A stretch of 64,000 nt of DNA from UBA5436 sp050951845 (GTDB lineage: Bacteria > Bacillota > Clostridia > Saccharofermentanales > DTU023): contig JBMNJV010000004.1 of NCBI GenBank assembly GCA_050951845.1, forward strand, positions 310,001 through 374,000, in the 5' to 3' direction. The notes below the pieces were generated by a model. The model saw only the letters and a list, made by a program, of their open reading frames with translations, was not told where the DNA came from and did not search any database. Both the position numbers and the translations under genes were made by a program. This document shows, piece after piece, positions 25,031 to 33,431 of the stretch (within the stretch, counting starts at the first letter, position 1; each line of letters starts with the position of its first letter).

Positions 25031-26572
25031 TTAATAAATTTCAGGATTTGCACGCAATAACAATGCTTCATGCAAATGTGTTTCCGTGACTGTTTCGCTT
25101 TGCTCCAAGTCGGCAATCGTTCTGGCTACCCTCAGCAATGCCAAATAAGATCTTGGAGATAATAAATAATTTTGGGTAATTTGATTAAAATGCTTTAAGG
25201 CTCGGCTGTTTATTGCAAAATAATCCGCAAGCATTTGAATTTTAATCTGACCGTTATATTCGAACTTGACCCGATGGACATTACATCTGGCAGCTTGCAT
25301 CTGATGTGCCGATAAAATTCGGTCTTGAATTTTATGAATTTCAGTTTGTGTAAGCATTTTATTCTCAGCAGTTTTAATTAAGTCTGTTTGAGTTAAATCA
25401 TTCATGATTACGGCTATTTGGAAACGATCCAGAATAGCGCCGGATAATCTTTTCTTGAATTTTCTAATCTCGGCGGCACTGCATTGACAACGCTGATCAT
25501 TTTCAAGACGATAGCCGCAAGGACATGGATTCGTTGCGGCAATCAACAAAAAATCTGCCGGATATTTTACCGAAAGGTTTTTCCGAGCCAATTCAATAGT
25601 TTTTTCACTTAAAGGCTGACGCAGAAGTTCTAAAATGTTGGACTTGAATTCGCTCAATTCATCGAGAAATAATATGCCGTTATGTGCATAGGTTATTAAA
25701 CCCGGTGTTAGATTGTTGCCGCCGCCGATCAGTGCCATTTGTGTTACGGTATGGTGAGGTGCCTGATAAGGTCTGATTATTCCCTGATCTATTTGTTCGT
25801 TCCAGACTCCGTACATGGAATATATTTTTCTGACTTGATCAAGTTTATCCGGATCTAATTGAGGCATGTAATAAGCGGCTTGATTTGCCAAAGTTGTTTT
25901 TCCGCTTCCCGGAGAGCCTATCATCAACAAAGGATGTCTGCCTGCCAAAGCAATAAGCAATGCTCTTTTGGCTAAAGGTTGCCCGACTAATTCATAGATC
26001 GGTTCCGGCTTTATTGTATTTGAATCCGGCTTGAGATATTTTGCTAAAAATTTGCCACTGTTTTTATTCTCAACAATTTCAATAACCTGATTTAGATTGC
26101 TTACTACATATTTATCCGAATAGTCTTCACATTTAAGTTCCGATTGATTCTGAAGTGGGATTATCCACTTATAATTCAAAATGCTTTGATCTCTGCTTAT
26201 CGCAAAAACACCGTTTACCGGTAAAACTTTTCCGGAGAGACTGAGCTGACCGATTATAAACCACATCTTCAGATCATTATTGAAAATTTGACCATCTGCC
26301 AGTAAGATTGCTACAGCTAAAGCTAAATCCAATGATCTGACCTCTCCGCTTTGAATGTCTCTGGTCAGATGACATACGATTCTCCCCTGCGGAATTCCAA
26401 AACCGTTATTTTTCAAAGCTGCCCGAACCCTGCTGAATGATTGCTGACCTTTATGACTATTCAGACCACTGATCTCAAAAGTCGGTAAACCGTTTAATAT
26501 AGTTATTTCCAAATCAAAAATAATTAATTCAGAGCTATCAATTACTGCAGTTTTAATTTGTGCAAATTTCAT
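25031..26572 (-). CDS. comM: YifB/ComM-family Mg-chelatase-like AAA ATPase
   Basis: This 513-aa protein has an N-terminal Lon-protease-like domain (about 1-170), an AAA domain with Walker A IGSPGSGKTTLANQ and Walker B GILFLDELSEF, a cysteine cluster CPCGYRL...CQC, and a C-terminal helical lid. ComM-type helicases promote branch migration during natural transformation. The neighbouring dprA supports a competence role. GGTG precedes the ATG. Confidence 0.92.
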   Translation of the reverse strand: MKFAQIKTAVIDSSELIIFDLEITILNGLPTFEISGLNSHKGQQSFSRVRAALKNNGFGIPQGRIVCHLTRDIQSGEVRSLDLALAVAILLADGQIFNNDLKMWFIIGQLSLSGKVLPVNGVFAISRDQSILNYKWIIPLQNQSELKCEDYSDKYVVSNLNQVIEIVENKNSGKFLAKYLKPDSNTIKPEPIYELVGQPLAKRALLIALAGRHPLLMIGSPGSGKTTLANQAAYYMPQLDPDKLDQVRKIYSMYGVWNEQIDQGIIRPYQAPHHTVTQMALIGGGNNLTPGLITYAHNGILFLDELSEFKSNILELLRQPLSEKTIELARKNLSVKYPADFLLIAATNPCPCGYRLENDQRCQCSAAEIRKFKKRLSGAILDRFQIAVIMNDLTQTDLIKTAENKMLTQTEIHKIQDRILSAHQMQAARCNVHRVKFEYNGQIKIQMLADYFAINSRALKHFNQITQNYLLSPRSYLALLRVARTIADLEQSETVTETHLHEALLLRANPEIY

Positions 26573-26740
26573 CGCTTCACCTGTTCTAAAAATTCGTTTA
26601 ATTTCAATTATCTTAACCGGATTTTCAAATCGTTTTGCACTTTTTATTGAGAAATACTGATAAAAAGTGGAAATTCTCTAAAAGTTAATGATTACTAAAT
26701 TGATCTGCATAAACACAGGTCTAAGATCAAAAATGGACAT

Positions 26741-26794
26741 ACACACAATTTAAGTTTATACCGGTAAATATCCGGATAAGTTTAAATAGTGTGC
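26741..26794. repeat. 54-bp hairpin repeat, copy D
   Basis: This copy begins ACACACAATTTAAG and ends TTTAAATAGTGTGC, with a strong inner pairing CCGG...CCGG. It has the same 54-bp length and outer sequence as the array at 1441-1678. It lies 27 bp before the copy interrupted by the IS element. The rest of 26573-26740 shows nothing recognisable. Confidence 0.8.
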
Positions 26795-26821
26795 AAGATC
26801 ACTGGTTTTTCGGCAAATCGT

Positions 26822-26835
26822 GCACATTATTTAAG
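26822..26835. repeat. Left part of an interrupted 54-bp hairpin repeat (copy E)
   Basis: GCACATTATTTAAG is the first 14 bp of the repeat. Joined to the 40 bp at 28441-28480 it gives exactly 54 bp and matches copy C (reverse complement) at 48 of 54 positions. Confidence 0.9.
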
Positions 26836-26939
26836 ACAATATGAAGTGACCCCGCAATTTGCAAAACCGTGGATTTACCCGTAGCCTGAAGGCTAAAGAA
26901 AAACGCGGGGATTACCGCATACAAAGGGAGGTCACTTCA

Positions 26940-28088
26940 ATGAATAGAATAATTTATGTTGGCATGGATGTCCATAGGGAAAGTTATACACTTTGCTGTG
27001 TTGAGCAAAATCTAGAAGGTGAAGACAAGGTATTCGGTCATTTGCGTATGGAGGCAAAGATCGATAATGTGAAGCGCTATCTCAAGAAGATAGCCTCCTG
27101 TTTACTAAGCAAGGGTATCATTCCACGTTTTGTCTGTGGTTACGAAGCCGGTTGTCTTGGTTATTCACTTTACTATCAAATGAGAGAAGCAGGATTCGAA
27201 TGTGTGGTTATGGCCCCGGCAACTCTTTTCCTTCGTCCACGTCATGTCCTTAAAAATGATATGCGCGATGCTGAACACATAGCGAAAAGTCTTGCCTACG
27301 GAAACTACCGCGCAGTCTATATTCCCTCAGTACAAGACGAAGAGGTCCGAGAGTTTATCCGTATGCGAAATGACCATAAACAAGGTCTAAAAAGATTGAA
27401 ACAACAAATAGGTGCTTTTTGCTTGCGTCACGCTATGCATTACGATAAGACCAAGTGGACACAAGTTCATCTGCGTTGGTTGGAAACATACGATCTCCGC
27501 CCGGGCTACCGAGAGGTCTTGGATCGTTATCTATTGACCTACCACATGCTGCAAGATTTAATTGAGCAGTGTGATTTGCACATTGAAGAAATATCCCAAG
27601 AAGAACGTTATCGTGAAAAGGTTGCACATCTATGCTGCTTCAAGGGAATACGGACACAGACAAGTATATCCTTGATAGTAGAGACAGGAAGTTTTGCGCG
27701 TTTTGCTACAGCTGAACAATTTGCCAGCTATCTGGGGCTGATACCGAGAGAGTCATCGAGTGGAGATACGATTCGCAGAGGCAGTATTACCAAAACAGGT
27801 AATCGGGAACTACGGCGTTTATTGATCGAATCAGCTCACAGTATCTGTCGTGGCAGGTCGGATCGGAAATCTAAGGCGCTGAAAGCCAGACAACGAGGCA
27901 ATCCTCCGGAAGTAATTGCCTATGCGGATCGGGCAGTACTACGTCTAAGTAGAAAGTACTTTCGTATGATACGGCGAGGTAAGAAAACTTGTGTAGCTAT
28001 TACAGCAGTTGCAAGAGAGCTGGCTTGTTTTGTTTGGGGGATGATGAATGGACGCTTTGAACCTAGAGTGACAGGTCAGAAGGTTTGA
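26940..28088 (+). CDS. IS110/IS1111-family transposase (DEDD recombinase)
   Basis: This 382-aa enzyme has an N-terminal RuvC-like DEDD domain: Asp in YVGMDVHRES (about residue 9), Glu in CGYEAGCLG (about 73) and two Asp in LKNDMRDAEH (about 105-108). A coiled middle region follows, then a C-terminal Transposase_20 domain: FKGIRTQTSISLIVETG, ASYLGLIPRESSSGDTIR with the likely catalytic serine, and GSITKTGNRELRRLLIE. The ATG at 26940 follows GGGAGG at good spacing; an upstream ATG at 26859 has no site. Intact, so probably active. IS110-type enzymes use a structured guide RNA for target choice. Confidence 0.95.
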   Translation: MNRIIYVGMDVHRESYTLCCVEQNLEGEDKVFGHLRMEAKIDNVKRYLKKIASCLLSKGIIPRFVCGYEAGCLGYSLYYQMREAGFECVVMAPATLFLRPRHVLKNDMRDAEHIAKSLAYGNYRAVYIPSVQDEEVREFIRMRNDHKQGLKRLKQQIGAFCLRHAMHYDKTKWTQVHLRWLETYDLRPGYREVLDRYLLTYHMLQDLIEQCDLHIEEISQEERYREKVAHLCCFKGIRTQTSISLIVETGSFARFATAEQFASYLGLIPRESSSGDTIRRGSITKTGNRELRRLLIESAHSICRGRSDRKSKALKARQRGNPPEVIAYADRAVLRLSRKYFRMIRRGKKTCVAITAVARELACFVWGMMNGRFEPRVTGQKV

Positions 28089-28422
28089 GTAAGCTAAACT
28101 CTTATAGAAACATGTACCCGTTGCAGGTATAAACTGCTACGATGAGGCTGTTTCCAAGGGTTCTAGCCTACGCTTTGTCTGAGTCATTTGCGTTACCAAC
28201 CATGCTGACACCGATAACGGTAATTCGCGTATTAAGAGAGCAAGACTCGTGGCGGACCATTGACCTGCGGTAAGCAAAAGCGAATCCGCGTATAACAGAT
28301 TGGCCAAAAGCCGGAGACATAGCGCTAGATCCCTTGAAGAAAGCCTCAGTTTGAACGAGGCTCTAACCATGATTTGAAAATTTAATTTTAAAATTAAATT
28401 TTTTAAAAATAAACCTTGACAA
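28089..28422 (+). ncRNA. Candidate guide (seek/bridge) RNA region of the IS element
   Basis: About 335 bp between the transposase stop and the right inverted repeat carry no convincing gene but are rich in short inverted repeats. A perfect palindrome, AAATTTAATTTTAAAATTAAATTT, broken here as AAATTTAATTTT/AAAATTAAATTT, lies at about 28378-28402 and could terminate the RNA. In IS1111-type elements this interval encodes the RNA that pairs with target and donor DNA. The exact 5' and 3' ends cannot be set by eye. Confidence 0.5.
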
Positions 28423-28440
28423 GGGGTCACAACATAACAG

Positions 28441-28480
28441 GTTGTACTGTTAAATCCCTGAATAAACTTAAAAAGTGTGC
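28441..28480. repeat. Right part of the interrupted 54-bp hairpin repeat (copy E)
   Basis: The last 40 bp of the repeat, ending CTTAAAAAGTGTGC, directly follow the IS right end. On the minus strand they read GCACACTTTTTAAGTTTATT, nearly the start of copies A-C. Confidence 0.9.
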
Positions 28481-28574
28481 AAGCTCTGAAGACAATTTTC
28501 TCAAGCATCATTCAAAATAAATGATATAATTAATGTCGTTATTTTAAGAAAATACTGAATTTAGGAGAAATATA

Positions 28575-29663
28575 ATGAAATTGGGAATCGTGGGATTACC
28601 GAATGTCGGAAAAAGTACCTTGTTTAACGCCTTAACCAAAGCAGGTGCAGATGTTGCCAATTATCCTTTTTGCACGATAGAGCCGAATGTCGGAGTTGTT
28701 GCTGTACCGGACTTCAGATTGGAAGCTTTAGATGAAATTTATCATGCCAAAAAGATTGTACATGCAACGATTGAATTTGTAGATATTGCCGGTTTGGTTA
28801 AAGGTGCCAGCAAAGGTGAAGGTCTCGGCAATCAGTTTTTGGCAAATATCAGAGAAACAGATGCGATTGTACATGTTGTACGTTGTTTTTCCGATCCTAA
28901 TATCATTCATGTTTCAGGCGAAGCGGATTCTGTGAGTGATGCTGGTATCATTCAATTAGAATTAATCTTATCGGATATGGAATATATCGAAAGACGTATC
29001 GAACGGGTTACCAAAGCTGCTAAAAGCGGTGATAAAACACTTTTAAAAGAAAAAGCGTTTTTAGAAAAACTCTTAGACCATCTGGCAAATGAAAATCCGG
29101 CAAGAACTTATCCGTTAGATGACAGTGAAATTCCGTTTACCAAAGAATTATGGCTTTTATCTTCGAAACCGGTTTTATATGTTGCCAATATCAGCGAAGA
29201 TGATATTGGCACTATGCCTGAACAGGCAAAGTTACTTCAGGCATATGCTGAACAGAACAATGATAAAATGGTTATGATCAGTGCGAAAATTGAAGAAGAG
29301 TTGCAATCTCTCGATCCGCAAGAAGCTGCTGAATTTATTGAAACTTTAGGTATTGAACAAAGCGGACTTGATCAGATTATATCTGCCGGTTATCAATTAC
29401 TCGGTTTGATTTCTTTTCTAACTATCGGTGAAGATGAAATCAGAGCTTGGACAATCAAAAAGGGCACTAAAGCCCCGCAAGCAGCCGGTAAAATTCACAG
29501 TGATTTTGAACGGGGGTTTATTCGGGCAGAAGTAGTCAAGTTTGAGGATTTAATTGCAAACGGATCAATTGCTGCCGCAAGAGAAAAAGGCTTGGTTAAA
29601 TCTGAAGGTAAAGAATACGTTATGCAAGATGGCGATTGTACTTTATTTCGCTTTAACGTATAG
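28575..29663 (+). CDS. ychF: Ribosome-binding ATPase YchF (OLA1 family)
   Basis: This 362-aa Obg-related ATPase has G1 GLPNVGKSTLFNAL (6-19), NYPFCTIEPNVG, G3 DIAGLVKGAS and the ATP-specific NxxE motif in VANISEDD in place of NKxD. A C-terminal TGS domain (LISFLTIGEDEIRAWTI onward) ends FRFNV. It binds ribosomes and is linked to stress responses. TAGGAG precedes the ATG. The final codons TTTAACGTATAG are the first part of a 30-bp unit repeated four times up to the coaE start codon. Confidence 0.97.
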   Translation: MKLGIVGLPNVGKSTLFNALTKAGADVANYPFCTIEPNVGVVAVPDFRLEALDEIYHAKKIVHATIEFVDIAGLVKGASKGEGLGNQFLANIRETDAIVHVVRCFSDPNIIHVSGEADSVSDAGIIQLELILSDMEYIERRIERVTKAAKSGDKTLLKEKAFLEKLLDHLANENPARTYPLDDSEIPFTKELWLLSSKPVLYVANISEDDIGTMPEQAKLLQAYAEQNNDKMVMISAKIEEELQSLDPQEAAEFIETLGIEQSGLDQIISAGYQLLGLISFLTIGEDEIRAWTIKKGTKAPQAAGKIHSDFERGFIRAEVVKFEDLIANGSIAAAREKGLVKSEGKEYVMQDGDCTLFRFNV

Positions 29664-29771
29664 GAAAGCAAGGTTAAAATGTTTAACGTATAGGAAAGCA
29701 AGGTTAAAATGTTTAACGTATAGGAAAGCAAGGTTAAAATGTTTAACGTATAGGAAAGCAAGGTTAAAATG
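29652..29771 (+). repeat. 4 x 30-bp tandem repeat bridging ychF and coaE
   Basis: Four perfect 30-bp units at 29652, 29682, 29712 and 29742. Each contains TTTAACGTATAG (the end of ychF) followed by GAAAGCAAGGTTAAAATG (ribosome binding site and start codon). Unit 1 holds the ychF stop; unit 4 holds the coaE start. Units 1-3 therefore each start a four-codon frame ATG TTT AAC GTA TAG. Confidence 0.95.
29679..29753 (+). CDS. Three successive micro-ORFs (MFNV-stop)
   Basis: ATG TTT AAC GTA TAG occurs at 29679-29693, 29709-29723 and 29739-29753. Each has AAGG six bases before its ATG, the same site that serves coaE. All are in the frame of both ychF and coaE. Whether they are translated is inference; they could modulate ribosome handover from ychF to coaE. 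Confidence 0.4.
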
Positions 29772-30386
29772 TTTGTTATTGGTATTACAGGCGGTATCGG
29801 CACCGGAAAAAGTACGATTGCGAGTTTATGTCGTGAAGCAGGTTTAGCAGTTCTGGATGCCGACAAAATTTCACACAGTGTTACGATAAGTGACGGAATT
29901 GCGATTCCGGAAATTATTGAACGTTTCGGGCAAGAATATATTAATACGGACGGTTCTTTGAATAGAGTTAAAATGTCTGAATTAGTTTTTGAAAATAAAA
30001 AAGCACTTGATGCTTTAAGTTTGATTGTCCATAAACATACGATGAAACAAATGGGAAAATATCTTGATGATCTGGAAAATTCCGGTGAAAAAGTTGTCGT
30101 GCTTGATGTTCCGATTCCGGTTAAAGAAGGATTTCTTGATCGATGTGATCAGGTTTGGAATGTGACCTCCAATCAAGAGATCAGGTTAAATCGTCTTGAA
30201 AAAAGAGGACTTAGCAAAGCAGAAGCAATGCGACGAATGGCCGTTCAAATGACCCCGGAAGAATACAGTAAATTAGCAGATCTTGATATTGTCAACAACC
30301 AAGATTTTGATCAGTTACGAGAACAGGTCAATAAAATCTTAACTTCCGAACTCGGTTCAAGAGGCCTCCCTTTTAATAAAATATAA
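29769..30386 (+). CDS. coaE: Dephospho-CoA kinase
   Basis: This 205-aa P-loop kinase performs the last step of CoA synthesis, phosphorylating the ribose 3'-OH of dephospho-CoA. Walker A GITGGIGTGKSTIA (5-18), the LDADKISH substrate motif (about 34-41) and RLEKRGLSKAEAMRRM lid residues fit the family, as does the length. Its start codon lies in the last 30-bp repeat unit, with GCAAGG upstream. It is convergent with polA, with only 5 bp between the two stops. Confidence 0.95.
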   Translation: MFVIGITGGIGTGKSTIASLCREAGLAVLDADKISHSVTISDGIAIPEIIERFGQEYINTDGSLNRVKMSELVFENKKALDALSLIVHKHTMKQMGKYLDDLENSGEKVVVLDVPIPVKEGFLDRCDQVWNVTSNQEIRLNRLEKRGLSKAEAMRRMAVQMTPEEYSKLADLDIVNNQDFDQLREQVNKILTSELGSRGLPFNKI

Positions 30387-30391
30387 TTGTC

Positions 30392-33013
30392 CTAGATTTC
30401 TGCCCAGGAATTGCCGACAGAAACTTCAGCTAAAAGAGGAATTTTTAATTCGGCAACACTTTCCATTCCGTTTTGCAGAATTTGACTCACCTGCTCTACC
30501 TCATGTTCAGGCAATTCTAAGATCAGTTCATCATGTACCTGTAAAATGAAACGAGCTTGTAAATTTTGTTGTTCTAAAATTCGGTCAATACGATTCATCG
30601 CCAGTTTGATTAAATCTGCGGCAGATCCCTGTAAAGGAGCATTCATTGCTGCTCTTTCACCGAAACTTCTGGTATGGAATTGACTTGAATTCAATTCAGG
30701 AATATATCTTCTCCGTCCGAACATTGTCTCAACATAGCCGTCTTTTTTTGCTTTTTCGATCAGTGACTCGAGATAAGGCTTAACTTTTGCATAATGCTCA
30801 TAATATGAATTAATATATTCCGCAGCGGTATCAACCGACGATTTGAGATCTTGTGATAAACCGAACGGAGTTACCCCATATACGATGCTGAAATTGACTG
30901 TTTTGGCCAATGCTCGTTCACGCGCTGTTATCTCATCGATTTTTTTATCAAAGATTTTCATTGCCGTGTTGCTGTGAATATCAATTCCGTCATTAAATGC
31001 TTGAATCAAATCGGGATCACCCGAAAGATGAGCCAGCAGGCGCAGCTCGATCTGCGAATAGTCGGCACCGATCAGTTTATAACCCGGTGCAGCCACAAAT
31101 ACATCACGAATTGCTTTGGATCTTTCAGATCTGATCGGAATATTTTGCAAATTAGGATCGGAACTGGACAAACGTCCGGTAGTTGTCAATGTTTGATGAT
31201 AGGTTGTATGAATTTTACCATCAAGCGGATCAATAGATTTGCGCAGACCGTCAACAAAAGTAGAATTTAATTTACTGATTTCACGATAATCGATAATCAG
31301 ATTAATAATCGGATGCATATTGCGCAAACGTTCCAATTCACCTGCTGCAGTGGAATAATAACCGCTGGCAAGCTTTTTACCTGCCGGTAAATTCAGTTGA
31401 TTAAATAATACATCACTTAATTGCTGGCTGGAATTAATGTTGAATTTCTCAAAAGAATATTGATAAATCTTCTCTTCCAGTTCTTCAATTTCTTGTGACA
31501 TCGTTCTGTTCAATTTGTCAAGTTGAGTTTTATCGGCTGCAACACCTCTTTTTTCCATATCCGCTAAAATAGGAGTTAAAGGCATCTCAACTGCATAGGC
31601 TAAATATTCCATGTTTTGTTTACGAATCAAATCCCGTTGTATTTGTTGAAGTTTGAGCATCGCCAAAGCCATTTGTTTATAATAATCAATTTGTTCATCC
31701 GACGATGGCTTGGCTTTTAGTTGAATAAAATTCTGTTGAAAAACTGTTTGGAAAACACTGGTAAAATCTTCCGGTTTTCCCTGATTTAATAAATATGCCG
31801 CAACTTTAATATCAAATGGTTGATTTGTTAATTTGCCCTGATTAATTGTTCGTAACCAATTTTTATAGTCCCATACAATAATCTGATTATTCAGCTCGGA
31901 TAAATCCTGCCAGGCAATTTGAAGCTGAATCGGTTCAAGCAGGATATATCCGGTATTTTTACTTAACAGAAAACTGTTCTCATTCGGTAAAACAAGCCAA
32001 ACTATACTATTTAAACCCGCAGCATCAAGAAATTCTTGAACAGCCTGATATTCGTTAAGTTCAGCCAATTCCTTTTGGTCAATGATAGAATCAGTTTGTT
32101 CGAGTCCGAATCTCTCAAACATTGTCTGAAACCCCATTTTTTGAAAAAAACCGGACAGCTTTTCCGAATCGGGCTTTTCTTTGACCGCATCCTGAGCACT
32201 AATTCTGATCGGCACTTCCCTGTTGATCAAAGCTAAATCATAAGATAAAAATGCCATCTCACGATCGTCCGATAATTTATTGCGGTATTTATTGGGAATT
32301 TTTGTTATCGGATGATCCAAATCGGCATAGATTTGTTTTAATGTACCGTGATTTCTGACTAAATCAGAGGCTCCGACTTGACCGATACCGCGAATTCCCG
32401 GAATGTTATCTGAAGAATCACCCATAATTGCTTTGAAATCAACAAATTTTTCCGGGCCGAAACCGTATTCATCTTCAAAAGCGGTACGATCCATTAAGCT
32501 GTCAGATGTTGCACCTGAACGGGTTACAGGTAAAACGATATAGACATGTTCGTCGATTAATTGAAAGCTGTCTTTATCACCGGTTACAATATAAACATCA
32601 TAATTATCTTCGGCAGCTATTTTTGCATATGTACCTATCAGATCATCAGCTTCGTAACCTTTCTCTTCAACCTGACAAACGTTCAAGGCGTCAAGCAATT
32701 CTTTAAGTAATGGCATTTGGATCGCCAAATCATCCGGCATCGGTTTGCGTGTTCCTTTATAATCGGCATAAAGTTCATGGCGAAAAGTTTTGTCTTTACG
32801 ATCGAAAGCGACAATGATGCTGTCCGGATCTATTTGTTCCATGTAGCTCAAAAACATATTGAGAAAAGTAAAAACTGCTCCGCTTGGCGTTCCGTCGGGT
32901 GCTGTGAGCATCTTACGGCCTGAACCTGCATAAAAAGCCCGATTTATCAGACTGTTGCCGTCCACTAACATTAAATGTTTGCGCGAGTTCTTTTTGAAAA
33001 AATTTGTAGACAA
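30392..33013 (-). CDS. polA: DNA polymerase I
   Basis: This 873-aa repair polymerase removes primers and fills gaps. Residues 1-290 are the 5' nuclease (MLVDGNSLINRAFYA, and acidic GYEADDLIGT and VTGDKDSFQL). Residues about 300-460 are a 3'-5' exonuclease fold that has lost the DxE motif. Residues 470-873 are the polymerase: motif A GADYSQIELR, motif B ARALAKTVNFSIVYG, motif C LQVHDELILE. It probably lacks proofreading, as in Bacillus-type Pol I. Start chosen at the first ATG (MSTNFFKKN). Confidence 0.96.
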   Translation of the reverse strand: MSTNFFKKNSRKHLMLVDGNSLINRAFYAGSGRKMLTAPDGTPSGAVFTFLNMFLSYMEQIDPDSIIVAFDRKDKTFRHELYADYKGTRKPMPDDLAIQMPLLKELLDALNVCQVEEKGYEADDLIGTYAKIAAEDNYDVYIVTGDKDSFQLIDEHVYIVLPVTRSGATSDSLMDRTAFEDEYGFGPEKFVDFKAIMGDSSDNIPGIRGIGQVGASDLVRNHGTLKQIYADLDHPITKIPNKYRNKLSDDREMAFLSYDLALINREVPIRISAQDAVKEKPDSEKLSGFFQKMGFQTMFERFGLEQTDSIIDQKELAELNEYQAVQEFLDAAGLNSIVWLVLPNENSFLLSKNTGYILLEPIQLQIAWQDLSELNNQIIVWDYKNWLRTINQGKLTNQPFDIKVAAYLLNQGKPEDFTSVFQTVFQQNFIQLKAKPSSDEQIDYYKQMALAMLKLQQIQRDLIRKQNMEYLAYAVEMPLTPILADMEKRGVAADKTQLDKLNRTMSQEIEELEEKIYQYSFEKFNINSSQQLSDVLFNQLNLPAGKKLASGYYSTAAGELERLRNMHPIINLIIDYREISKLNSTFVDGLRKSIDPLDGKIHTTYHQTLTTTGRLSSSDPNLQNIPIRSERSKAIRDVFVAAPGYKLIGADYSQIELRLLAHLSGDPDLIQAFNDGIDIHSNTAMKIFDKKIDEITARERALAKTVNFSIVYGVTPFGLSQDLKSSVDTAAEYINSYYEHYAKVKPYLESLIEKAKKDGYVETMFGRRRYIPELNSSQFHTRSFGERAAMNAPLQGSAADLIKLAMNRIDRILEQQNLQARFILQVHDELILELPEHEVEQVSQILQNGMESVAELKIPLLAEVSVGNSWAEI

Positions 33014-33060
33014 AATAAGCTCCTCAATTGTAGATTAAAACCTGATTGAAACTGCCGGAA

Positions 33061-33339
33061 TTACAAAATAAATGTTCTGATTAAATCGCCGAAAAACAGG
33101 AATGCAATAATCAGAATAGCACTTATTATTCCGAGAATTCCGCCTAGTGACATCAATGCAACTTGGATTCCGTAACTGATTTGGCCGGATTGTTCAGCCG
33201 GAATCGGTTTTTCAGATTCGGTTTCAGATTCAGTTTCAGATTCAGATTCAGATTCAGATTTAGTTTCAGTTTCAGTTTCAGATGCGAATTCTGACTCCTT
33301 GCCGGTTTTTATTTTACTATCTTGCGATGAATTCATCAT
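33061..33339 (-). CDS. Small membrane protein with acidic Ser/Glu/Thr repeats
   Basis: This is an unrecognised protein of about 92 aa. Near the N-terminus a low-complexity run of alternating Glu with Ser or Thr (SESESESETESETESEK) is encoded by GATTCA/GTTTCA hexamer repeats. A hydrophobic C-terminal helix follows (about 60-88: LMSLGGILGIISAILIIAFLF). GAGGAG lies just before two adjacent ATGs at 33339 and 33336; either may be used. It follows the penicillin-binding protein gene by about 90 bp on the same strand and precedes polA, so it may be a minor part of the envelope operon. Confidence 0.5.
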   Translation of the reverse strand: MMNSSQDSKIKTGKESEFASETETETKSESESESETESETESEKPIPAEQSGQISYGIQVALMSLGGILGIISAILIIAFLFFGDLIRTFIL

Positions 33340-33431
33340 TTTACTCCTCTGTTGCCAACTTTTATTCAAATCCTAATAATTCGATTCTATTTGTTTTTAA
33401 TTACTAAATTAAAGTATAAGGTATTTTCAAC

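Larger units (their letters stand above)
26836..28440 (+). mobile_element. IS110-family (IS1111-type) insertion sequence
   Basis: The element is about 1.6 kb. Its ends are defined by the interrupted 54-bp repeat: left junction TTTAAG|ACAATATG, right junction CATAAC(AG)|GTTGTAC. Subterminal inverted repeats are TATGAAGTGACCCC (26840-26853) and, reading in from the right, TATGTTGTGACCCC (28423-28436), 12 of 14 identical. An AG dinucleotide is present at both junctions. One transposase gene is followed by about 335 bp of noncoding DNA at the right end, the arrangement of the IS1111 group. It appears GC-richer than its surroundings. Confidence 0.9.

Noticed and set aside
28137..28511. A 124-codon minus-strand frame across the right end of the IS
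   Set aside because: It runs through the noncoding right end, the inverted repeat and the interrupted hairpin repeat, has no family resemblance and would not survive excision of the element.
29554..29847. A repetitive plus-strand frame across the ychF-coaE junction
   Set aside because: It is another frame of the 30-bp repeats inside two genuine genes; the LTYRKARLKC repeats are a by-product.
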